A stretch of 17,823 nt of DNA from NCBI GenBank assembly GCA_900549645.1, contig URPD01000040.1, forward strand, positions 1-17,823, written 5' to 3'. The DNA is from an uncultured Eubacteriales bacterium (GTDB lineage: Bacteria > Bacillota > Clostridia > Oscillospirales > Oscillospiraceae). Below the pieces are notes generated by a model. It made no database searches. It saw only the letters and a list, made by a program, of their open reading frames with translations, and had not been told where the DNA came from. A program made the translations under genes and the position numbers. Of the stretch, positions 7,149 to 13,753 are shown one piece after another; within the stretch, counting starts at the first letter, position 1, and each line of letters begins with the position of its first letter.

Positions 7149-7605
7149 ATTGAACCACCTTATCTTCGTTCCGTGCCGCGGATACGGCCGGTGTTTTTTC
7201 TTTTACCCGCATACATTGTGCCAGAGTATGGCTGTCAACGTAGCTGTTGATTTGTTCCTCCAGTCCCTTCCAGAACGGGCGCGCATCGCAGTCACAGCCG
7301 CATCCGCATCCTGCCCCTTCTTCGGTCTGGCACGCAATCGGCGCGAGGCTTCCCTCCGCCGCGCGCAGTATCTCGCCCACGGGGTAATCCTCCGGCGGGC
7401 GGGTCAGGCGGTAGCCGCCCGATTTCCCCACGGCGCTTTCGACCAGATTCGCCCGGCTCAGCGCCGCCATGATGCTCTCCAGATATTTTTTCGATAGCTG
7501 AAGTCTCTGCGCGGCCTCGCTCAGGCGATGCCATTCGCCGCCGCCGTGCTCGGCCATATCCAGCATGACACGCAAGGCGTAGCGTCCTCTCGTTGAGATC
7601 ATCAT
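7141..7605 (-). CDS. Rrf2-family regulator, IscR-like with a dense cysteine cluster
   Basis: This 154-residue protein is an Rrf2 winged-helix regulator: MISTRGRYALRVMLDMA at the start, LSKKYLESIMAAL as recognition region, and the wing GKSGGYRLTRPPEDYPVGEILRA. A cysteine cluster follows: Cys92, Cys100, Cys102, Cys104 and Cys106, just before RPFW. Cys92, Cys100 and Cys106 fit the three ligands of an IscR-type [2Fe-2S] site; Cys102 and Cys104 are additional. As first gene of the suf operon it is probably an Fe-S-sensing autoregulator, called IscR or SufR-like in other bacteria. The start at 7605 follows an AAGGGGG. It overlaps sufC by 8 nt. The family is clear; the sensing role is inferred. Confidence 0.9.
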   Translation of the reverse strand: MMISTRGRYALRVMLDMAEHGGGEWHRLSEAAQRLQLSKKYLESIMAALSRANLVESAVGKSGGYRLTRPPEDYPVGEILRAAEGSLAPIACQTEEGAGCGCGCDCDARPFWKGLEEQINSYVDSHTLAQCMRVKEKTPAVSAARNEDKVVQYE

Positions 7606-7643
7606 ATGTCATGCCCCCTTGCTCGTAATATCTACCTTGCAGA

Positions 7644-7668
7644 TAGGGATTGTAACTCTTAATTCCTA
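7644..7668. promoter_or_regulatory. candidate Rrf2 operator over the suf promoter
   Basis: TAGGGATT (7644-7651) and AATTCCTA (7661-7668) form an inverted repeat matching at 7 of 8 positions with a 9-nt spacer. It overlaps the -10 box and most of the promoter spacer, where a repressor would block polymerase. Assignment to the adjacent Rrf2 protein is inference from position and symmetry. Confidence 0.45.
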
Positions 7669-7677
7669 CCATGTCAA
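7649..7677 (-). promoter_or_regulatory. sigma-A promoter of the suf operon
   Basis: On the minus strand a perfect TTGACA (7677-7672) is followed after 17 bases by TACAAT (7654-7649). This is close to the ideal vegetative promoter. The start site would lie near 7642, giving a leader of about 37 nt before the regulator ATG at 7605. Confidence 0.8.
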
Positions 7678-7693
7678 TAGGTCTTTGAAAAAA

Positions 7694-7840
7694 GTGTGGA
7701 ATTTGAGGGAGCGGGGGCATGTCAATGCGGCGCGCCCTTGGCGCCCCTACTAGGGGAGCTGTCGCGCAGGCGACTGAGGGGTCGCCGGGGTGTAGAAAGT
7801 GCCATTTGGGAAAAGACACGGCTCGGCAAACACCCCCACC
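7694..7840 (+). repeat. interspersed repeat, copy A (full modular copy)
   Basis: The core at 7739-7786 starts GGCGCCCCT, contains the hairpins CCCCTA/TAGGGG (7744-7756) and GTCGC/GCGAC (7761-7774), and ends GAGGGGTCGCC. A tail module with GCC, then G and AAAAGACA follows at 7801-7818, and a 12-mer GTGTGGAATTTG lies upstream at 7694-7705. Core, tail and 12-mer all recur near 15885-16131. It lies between two operon ends and contains no gene I can support. Confidence 0.7.
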
Positions 7841-7846
7841 ACAAAC

Positions 7847-7883
7847 CAAATCCCGTCCTTTGCATGGCAAAGGACGGGATTTG
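7847..7883 (-). terminator. 17-bp perfect hairpin after ftsH
   Basis: CAAATCCCGTCCTTTGC (7847-7863) and its exact reverse complement (7867-7883) are separated by only three bases, ATG. It lies 17 nt beyond the ftsH stop. In the minus direction the following bases are only moderately T-rich (GTTTGTGG), so either it terminates without a strong U-run or it protects the 3' end of the message. Confidence 0.7.
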
Positions 7884-7900
7884 ATTCACACTTTATTCTA

Positions 7901-10027
7901 TTATTCGTCTTTCTTTTCCGGGTCGTCGGACGGCGCGGGTTCGGATTTTTCCGCATGCTCCTCGTTCTCCGTATTCTCCGCCTGCTCCGCCTTTTCCTCG
8001 GCGTAGCCGTCGGTCATGGATATCTTGCGCGCGGGGCGCTCGATGGTATCGTCATGGACGACGTTCTTCGCTGCCTTCATGGATTCGGGCATGAACTCAT
8101 GGTGCTCGAAGTAGTACACGAACTCCTCGGCCTCCATGGTTTCGTTGACGAGCAGGTACTCGGCGATGGCGATCAGGTCCTCGCGGTGGTCGGTGAGTAT
8201 CTTTTCGCAGAGCGCGCTCGCCTCGTCGAAGATGTGCTTGACCTCCTCGTCGATGATCGCGGCGGTCTCCTCGGAATAGCTCTTGGTCTGGCCGAAGTCG
8301 CGGCCGATGAAGATGCTGTGGTCGGAGCTGTCATAGAGGATGGGGCCGAGACGGTCGCTCATGCCGTAGCGCATGACCATGTTGCGGGCGATGGAGCTTG
8401 CCTGCTGGATATCCGCGGACGCACCGGTGGAGATATCATCAAGGAACAGCTTCTCTGCCATACGTCCGCCGAGGGACATGACGATATTGTCAAACAGCTC
8501 CTCGCGGGACTTGAAGTTCTCCAGATCGTCCTGCGGACGGAACAGCGTGAAGCCGCCTGCGCCGCCGCGCGGGATGATGGTTATATAATGCACGGGGTCG
8601 ACATGGGCGAGGAACTTGCCGGCGATAGCGTGACCGGACTCGTGGTATGCGGTCAGGCGGCGCGCCTTTTCGCTCATCTTGCGGCTCTTCTTCTCCGGGC
8701 CCATCTGAACTTTGAGTATCGCCTCGTCGATATCCGCCATGGCGATGAATCTGTGGCGGCGGCGGACGGCCAGCAGCGCGGCCTCGTTCATCAGGTTCTC
8801 TAGGTCAGCGCCGGAGAAGCCGGGAGTACCTTTGGCGATGGAGTTGAGGTCGACATCATCGCCCAGCGGCTTGCCGCGGGAATGTATCTTCAATATGGCC
8901 TCGCGCCCCTTGATATCGGGCAGGCCGACGTATATCTGGCGGTCAAAGCGGCCGGGACGGAGCAGCGCGTTATCGAGGATATCCGCGCGGTTGGTTGCGG
9001 CCATGACGATGACGCCCTCATTGCTGCCGAAGCCGTCCATCTCGACGAGCAGCTGGTTCAGGGTCTGCTCGCGCTCGTCGTGTCCGCCGCCGAGGCCGCT
9101 GCCTCTCTGGCGGCCGACGGCGTCGATCTCGTCGATGAACACGATGGCCGGGGCGGCCTTCTTCGCCTGCTCGAACAGGTCGCGCACACGGCCTGCGCCG
9201 ACGCCGACGTACATCTCGACGAAGTCGGAGCCGGAGATGGACAGGAACTGCACTCCCGCCTCGCCCGCGACGGCCTTGGCAAGCAGGGTCTTACCTGTGC
9301 CCGGAGGGCCGACGAGCAGCACGCCCTTGGGTATGCGCGCGCCCATATTGGTGTACGCCTTCGGATCGCGCAGGAAGTCGACGATCTCGGCAAGGTCTTC
9401 CTTCTCCTCGTCACAGCCCGCGACATCGGCAAAGGTCTTCTTATTCTTCTCGTCAGCGCCGAGACGCGTACGCGCCTTGCTGAACTTGGCGATGCCGCTG
9501 GTCATGTCCCCGCCGCCGGCTCTCTTCATAATGAAGTACCACGCGGCCATGGAGACGACGATTATCAGCACGTAGGGCAGCAGCGACATCAGCACGAGCG
9601 ACACGCCGGAGCCTTCGGTGTAGTTATACTCCTCGATGATGCCGTCGACCTTCTGCTGCCAGATCAGATCATGGAAGTCGGAATAGAACACCGAGAAATC
9701 ATAGACCTTGCAGCGGACGAGCTTTGTCCCGTCGGAGCTGGCGGCAGTGCCGGCGAGCAGACTGTCGACAACGCTGGACTCGGAATCGCTTTCGGTGGTA
9801 TCCGTCTTCGCGCTGTCCGCCTTATCGGCGCGAACCTTCATGGTTATCTGGTTGCCCTTGACTTCGAAGGACTGCACCCGCTCCTCGGTGAATAGCTCAA
9901 CGAGATCGGAGTATTTAAGCTCCTGACTCTGCGTGTCCTTGGTGAAGGACAGGATGATGGCGATGAAGATCACTATCATTACGAGGTAGAAGCCAAGGTC
10001 TCTGGTTCTGTTGCGGTTAGGTTTCAA
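7901..10027 (-). CDS. ftsH: FtsH, membrane-bound AAA+ zinc metalloprotease
   Basis: This 708-residue protein is an ATP-driven protease that extracts and degrades membrane and regulatory proteins. Two membrane helices (about 11-28 and 142-166) flank the external domain. The AAA+ module has Walker A GPPGTGKT (240-247), Walker B FIDEID (297-302) and the second region of homology ending LLRPGRFDR (355-363). The protease has HESGH (462-466) and a third zinc ligand Asp539 in GASADI. The external domain carries a Ser/Thr/Asp-rich insert (about 67-100) and the C-terminal 35 residues are strongly acidic. The start is TTG at 10027; no in-frame ATG or GTG lies nearby and the next Met (17) is inside the first helix. 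AAAAGG lies upstream with somewhat long spacing. It is the last gene of the operon, 33 nt after hpt. Confidence 0.96.
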   Translation of the reverse strand: MKPNRNRTRDLGFYLVMIVIFIAIILSFTKDTQSQELKYSDLVELFTEERVQSFEVKGNQITMKVRADKADSAKTDTTESDSESSVVDSLLAGTAASSDGTKLVRCKVYDFSVFYSDFHDLIWQQKVDGIIEEYNYTEGSGVSLVLMSLLPYVLIIVVSMAAWYFIMKRAGGGDMTSGIAKFSKARTRLGADEKNKKTFADVAGCDEEKEDLAEIVDFLRDPKAYTNMGARIPKGVLLVGPPGTGKTLLAKAVAGEAGVQFLSISGSDFVEMYVGVGAGRVRDLFEQAKKAAPAIVFIDEIDAVGRQRGSGLGGGHDEREQTLNQLLVEMDGFGSNEGVIVMAATNRADILDNALLRPGRFDRQIYVGLPDIKGREAILKIHSRGKPLGDDVDLNSIAKGTPGFSGADLENLMNEAALLAVRRRHRFIAMADIDEAILKVQMGPEKKSRKMSEKARRLTAYHESGHAIAGKFLAHVDPVHYITIIPRGGAGGFTLFRPQDDLENFKSREELFDNIVMSLGGRMAEKLFLDDISTGASADIQQASSIARNMVMRYGMSDRLGPILYDSSDHSIFIGRDFGQTKSYSEETAAIIDEEVKHIFDEASALCEKILTDHREDLIAIAEYLLVNETMEAEEFVYYFEHHEFMPESMKAAKNVVHDDTIERPARKISMTDGYAEEKAEQAENTENEEHAEKSEPAPSDDPEKKDE

Positions 10028-10060
10028 ACGTAAGTCACATCCTTTTCATAAGCCCTGCGC

Positions 10061-10594
10061 TCATGAATATATTTCGGGTTTGAGTATGCCGATATACGGC
10101 AGGTTGCGGTAGCGCTCATTATAGTCAAGGCCGTAGCCGACCACAAATGCATCGGGTATCTCGAAGCAGGAGTAGTCCGCATAGATATCGGCCTTGCGGC
10201 GCGCGGGCTTATCCATAAGGGTTGCGATGGTAATGGAGGCAGGCTTTCTCACCATGAGGTAATTTTTCAGGTAGTTCAGCGTCACGCCGGAGTCGAGGAT
10301 ATCCTCGACGAGTATCAGGTGCCGCCCCTCGATGTTCTCGCTGAGATCCTTGTTTATCTTCACGGCGCCGGTGGAGGTCGTGCCATTATAGGACGAAACC
10401 GCCATGAAGTCCATCGAGCAGTTTATAGTGACATGGCGCATCAGATCCGCCATGAATATAAAGCAGCCCTTCAGAACGCCGACGAAGATCGGATCCTTGC
10501 CCTCGAAATCTGCCGAGATGCGCTTGCCTATCTCCGCCACATGGCGCTCAATTTCTTCCTCGCTTATCAGCACTCCTTCAATGTCTCTCTGCAT
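10061..10594 (-). CDS. hpt: hypoxanthine phosphoribosyltransferase
   Basis: A 177-residue purine-salvage enzyme that joins hypoxanthine or guanine to PRPP to make IMP or GMP. The PRPP-binding signature LVEDILDSGVTL (95-106) is intact, as are the early FVGVLKGCFIFMADL (37-51) and the C-terminal FVVGYGLDYNERYRNLPYIG (150-169), which is highly diagnostic. Length is usual. The ATG at 10594 gives the standard N-terminus (DIEGVLISEEEI), so the 28-nt overlap with the end of tilS seems real. The tilS-hpt-ftsH order is conserved across Firmicutes, and Hpt and TilS partner in regulating ftsH in Bacillus. Whether they do so here cannot be read from sequence. Confidence 0.95.
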   Translation of the reverse strand: MQRDIEGVLISEEEIERHVAEIGKRISADFEGKDPIFVGVLKGCFIFMADLMRHVTINCSMDFMAVSSYNGTTSTGAVKINKDLSENIEGRHLILVEDILDSGVTLNYLKNYLMVRKPASITIATLMDKPARRKADIYADYSCFEIPDAFVVGYGLDYNERYRNLPYIGILKPEIYS

Positions 10595-11925
10595 ATGCTC
10601 TTATTATCTCCTGTTTCTATTTCTATCCTCAATATTTTATCCCCGCGCTTCGGGGTAAAACGCTCGTCAACGGCAAGGCCGAGCACGGCCATTATGCCCT
10701 TTTCGTCCCTCAGCACGACCGCGGTATCGCGCTCGTGCGAAGTCATACCCGCCTCAAGGAAGAGGCTTTTCAGTTTTTTGGCGCATCCTCTGCCGCGCGG
10801 TCGCATCCGGTCTCCGGGGCGTCTGGCGGTACAGACGATAGTACCACATATATTCTCACATTTGAAGCAATAAGTTTTTAACGGGCTGTTAATTTCTTGC
10901 GTGTAATTCGTTAAAGTGGAAATTATTTTTATTCCGGCCTCCGGAATGAGCAGCGTTTCGCCCGGAATCAGCTCCCGCTCCGGCATCTCCGCCGCGGTCT
11001 CGCCGCCGAACCTGAGTCTCCCCTGCTCCCGGCGCACCCTCAGCCCCGGAACGTCGGCATAACCAAGCCCATCGCCCGCGCAGAGCGCAAGCAGCGCATC
11101 AACGTGCACTGCGCTCAGCGTCTTGGGGCACATCAGGCGCATGACGCGCGAGGCTATTGCCCTAGGCAGGGCGTTTATCCCGTCCAGCGGCAGGCTGCCG
11201 TCGGCGAGATTTGCCGATATGAAATCCGCCGCGAGGCCGTTCAGGCAGTTCTCATCCTCGCGCAGAAGCTCCGCCGTGCGGAGCATCGCCGCCTCGAAGC
11301 CGGGGTTTATCTCCCGCAGTACGGGGGCGGCATGGTGACGGATGAGATTGCGGCTGTAATCGTCGCTGCCGTTGGTGCTGTCCTCGACATGGGGGACGCC
11401 GTTTTCGGCGAGGTAGGCTTCTATCTCCCGCCGCGGCACGCCGAGGAGCGGACGGACTATCTCGCCGCGCACGGGCGGGATGCCGCGCAGTCCTGCGTTG
11501 CCGGTTCCGCGCGCGAGGTTGAAGAGCATCGTCTCGGCGTTGTCGCCCGCGTTGTGCGCGGTGGCGATCCTGTCACAGCCGAAAGCTTTTGCCGCGCGGC
11601 GCAGAAAATCATAGCGAAGCTCGCGCGCGGCCTCCTCGGTGCTCATGCCGTTTTCGGCGGCATAGGAATTCACATCCCCGTGCTCCACGGCAAGCTCTAT
11701 GCCGCGTTCGCGGCAGAAATCCTCGACGAAGCGGCAGTCGCGCAGAGATTCCTCCCCGCGCAGGCCGTGCTCAAAATGTGCGGCGCAGACCGTGATATTC
11801 CGGCGCTCCGCCTGAGAATACAGCCAGTGCAGCAGGCACATTGAGTCCGCCCCGCCGGAGACGGCGCAGAGGACTTTGCAGCCCGACGGCAGCATATCAT
11901 ATTTTGTGATAAGCTCAGTATTCAT
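10567..11925 (-). CDS. tilS: TilS, tRNA(Ile) lysidine synthetase
   Basis: A 452-residue enzyme that uses ATP to attach lysine to C34 of the CAU-anticodon tRNA-Ile, changing its decoding from AUG to AUA. The PP-loop SGGADS (23-28) is followed by FEHGLRGEES, STEEAARELRYDFL and DSTNGSDDYSRNLIRH (182-197), all TilS signatures. The ATP-site segment reads TAHNAGDNAET (122-132), with Gly where an aspartate is usual in TAHxxDDxxET. C-terminal substrate-binding domains are present, ending with RFTPKRGDKILRIEIE. The ATG at 11925 overlaps the end of dnaB by 11 nt and has a weak ribosome site, so coupling is likely. Its 3' end overlaps hpt by 28 nt. Confidence 0.94.
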   Translation of the reverse strand: MNTELITKYDMLPSGCKVLCAVSGGADSMCLLHWLYSQAERRNITVCAAHFEHGLRGEESLRDCRFVEDFCRERGIELAVEHGDVNSYAAENGMSTEEAARELRYDFLRRAAKAFGCDRIATAHNAGDNAETMLFNLARGTGNAGLRGIPPVRGEIVRPLLGVPRREIEAYLAENGVPHVEDSTNGSDDYSRNLIRHHAAPVLREINPGFEAAMLRTAELLREDENCLNGLAADFISANLADGSLPLDGINALPRAIASRVMRLMCPKTLSAVHVDALLALCAGDGLGYADVPGLRVRREQGRLRFGGETAAEMPERELIPGETLLIPEAGIKIISTLTNYTQEINSPLKTYCFKCENICGTIVCTARRPGDRMRPRGRGCAKKLKSLFLEAGMTSHERDTAVVLRDEKGIMAVLGLAVDERFTPKRGDKILRIEIETGDNKSICRETLKEC

Positions 11926-13261
11926 CTTCGCGCCGCTTCTCGACCGAACCGAAGCTCGTGTACTCCGGCAGCCAAGACAGCTCCACCGTACCGGTCGAGC
12001 CTTTGCGGTTTTTCAGCACTATCGCCTCGGCCAGATTCGGATTTTCACATTCCTTATTATAATACCCGTCGCGGTAAAGACCTATGACAACGTCCGCGTC
12101 CTGCTCGATAGCGCCGGACTCACGCAGGTCGGACAGCATCGGGCGCTTGTCCTGACGGCTCTCGTTTGCACGCGACAGCTGCGACAGGCATACGACCGGG
12201 ACATTCAGCTCCTTGGCCATTATCTTCAGCATACGGCTGATATCACTGACCGCCTGCGTACGGCTCTCGTTCGACCAAGAGTGCCCGCTGCCGGCAGACT
12301 GCATCAATTGCAGATAGTCGATGACGACGAGGCCGAGGTCAGGGACTCTGCGGCACTGCGCGTTCATCTCCGATACGGTAAGCGTCGGGTTATCGTCGAT
12401 CCTGATGTCCGACGCGCTCAGGGTCTGCGCGGCGTCGGCAATGTCGCGCCACTGCTGCTCTGAAAGCTGTCCTGTCAGCAGGTTCTGCGACGGGATCAGC
12501 GCCGCGCGCGACAGCAGTCTCGACGTGAGCTGCTCGCGCGACATCTCAAGCGAGAATATCGCAACGGTCTTTTTCAGCGTCATGCCGACGTGCAGCGCGA
12601 TATTCAGCGCGATACTCGTTTTGCCCATGCCGGGGCGCGCCGCGATCAGGATAAGCTCGGACTTGTTCAGGCCGAGAATCGTCCTGTCAAGGTCGGGAAG
12701 CCCCGTCGGCAGGCCGGGAATTTTATTGCCGGAGCTTGCCGCCTCGCTGAGCTGGTCGAACACGGTCTGCACGACCATGGATACCGGCATCAGGCCGCCG
12801 ACCGTTCTGCCCTGACGCAGAGCGTATATCTTGCGCTCCGCAGCCTCAAGCATCGTGTCGGCCTCGCCGGAGCCTTCGTACACCATGTTGTTTATCTCGT
12901 CCGCCGTCTCGCCCAAGCGGCGCAGCAGCGCGCGGTCACGCACGATGGCGGCGTACTCAAGGACGTTCGCGGCGGTGGGCGTGACGCGCATTATCTCCGC
13001 GAGGTAATTCTCGTTGCCGTCCTGATACACGCCGCGCACCTTCATCTGGTCGAGCACGGTGACAGGGTCGATGGTCTGCCCGTAGGAGAACATTGCGTAC
13101 ATCGTCTCATATATATCGCGGTTGAGCTTTATATAAAACTCGTCCGCCTTCAGTTTTTCAAGTACCTCCGGTACGCATCTTGGGTCGATGAGCATGGAGC
13201 CGATGACGGCCTGCTCAGCGGGGGCGGAATGGGGCGTTTTTCTGCCCAGCAGCTCCTCCAA
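11915..13261 (-). CDS. dnaB: DnaB-type replicative DNA helicase
   Basis: A 448-residue hexameric helicase that unwinds DNA at the replication fork. The N-terminal domain (about 8-110) starts with the usual PHSAPAEQAVIGSMLID. After a linker, the RecA-like ATPase domain shows GLPTGLPDLD (183-192), Walker A ARPGMGKTS (208-216), SLEMS (237-241), Walker B VVIDYLQLM (312-320) and the C-terminal KNRKGSTG (417-424). The start is TTG at 13261 with GAGGTG seven bases before it; the next in-frame Met (23) would remove conserved sequence. No intein or insertion is present. It lies 24 nt after rplI, as in the gdpP-rplI-dnaB order of many Firmicutes. Confidence 0.96.
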   Translation of the reverse strand: MEELLGRKTPHSAPAEQAVIGSMLIDPRCVPEVLEKLKADEFYIKLNRDIYETMYAMFSYGQTIDPVTVLDQMKVRGVYQDGNENYLAEIMRVTPTAANVLEYAAIVRDRALLRRLGETADEINNMVYEGSGEADTMLEAAERKIYALRQGRTVGGLMPVSMVVQTVFDQLSEAASSGNKIPGLPTGLPDLDRTILGLNKSELILIAARPGMGKTSIALNIALHVGMTLKKTVAIFSLEMSREQLTSRLLSRAALIPSQNLLTGQLSEQQWRDIADAAQTLSASDIRIDDNPTLTVSEMNAQCRRVPDLGLVVIDYLQLMQSAGSGHSWSNESRTQAVSDISRMLKIMAKELNVPVVCLSQLSRANESRQDKRPMLSDLRESGAIEQDADVVIGLYRDGYYNKECENPNLAEAIVLKNRKGSTGTVELSWLPEYTSFGSVEKRREDEY

Positions 13262-13285
13262 CCTGACTCACCTCGGAAAAAGATT

Positions 13286-13732
13286 TTATCCCTCAACTAC
13301 CAGCACGTTTATCGTGCCGCTGACCTCATAGCCGAGCTTCGCCTTGACGGTGTAAGCGCCAAAGGTCTTGATGGGGTCGGCCTGAACGATCTTGTTCTTC
13401 TCGATCTCGATGCCGAACTGCTCGCGCAGTGCGTCGCTTATCTCCTGCGAGGTAACGGCTCCGAAGAGCTTGCCGCCCGCGCCGGCCTTGGCGTGGATTA
13501 TCGCCTGCACCGCGCCGAGCTTCTTCGCGTTCTCCTCGGCCTGCGCTTTCTCCTTGGCGATCTGCGCAAGGCGCGCCTTCTCCTTGAGCTTCATGGTGTT
13601 TATGTTGTCGGCAGTGGCTTCGGTTGCGAGCTTGCGCGGCAGCAGATAGTTGCGCGCGTAGCCGTCGGAGACTTCCTTCATCTCGCCCTTCTTGCCCTGT
13701 CCTCTTACGTCAACGTTGAAAATGACTTTCAT
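13286..13732 (-). CDS. rplI: ribosomal protein bL9
   Basis: A 148-residue protein, the normal size for bL9, a two-domain large-subunit protein at the L1-stalk base that helps maintain reading frame. The N-terminal domain has the diagnostic pattern MKVIFNVDVRGQGKKGEMKEV followed by GYARNYLLPRKLA. A charged connecting helix (about 40-75) leads to the C-terminal domain with KLFGAVTSQEIS. A strong AGGAGG precedes the ATG at 13732. It sits 21 nt after gdpP and 24 nt before dnaB, so it is co-transcribed with both. Confidence 0.97.
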   Translation of the reverse strand: MKVIFNVDVRGQGKKGEMKEVSDGYARNYLLPRKLATEATADNINTMKLKEKARLAQIAKEKAQAEENAKKLGAVQAIIHAKAGAGGKLFGAVTSQEISDALREQFGIEIEKNKIVQADPIKTFGAYTVKAKLGYEVSGTINVLVVEG

Positions 13733-13753
13733 TATATTATCCTCCTTTTGGGT

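Noticed and set aside
7694..7846. CRISPR array or tRNA in the repeat region between the two operons
   Set aside because: Repeat units are not regularly spaced with unique spacers, and no cloverleaf or CCA-type end is seen. Copies match a dispersed hairpin repeat instead.
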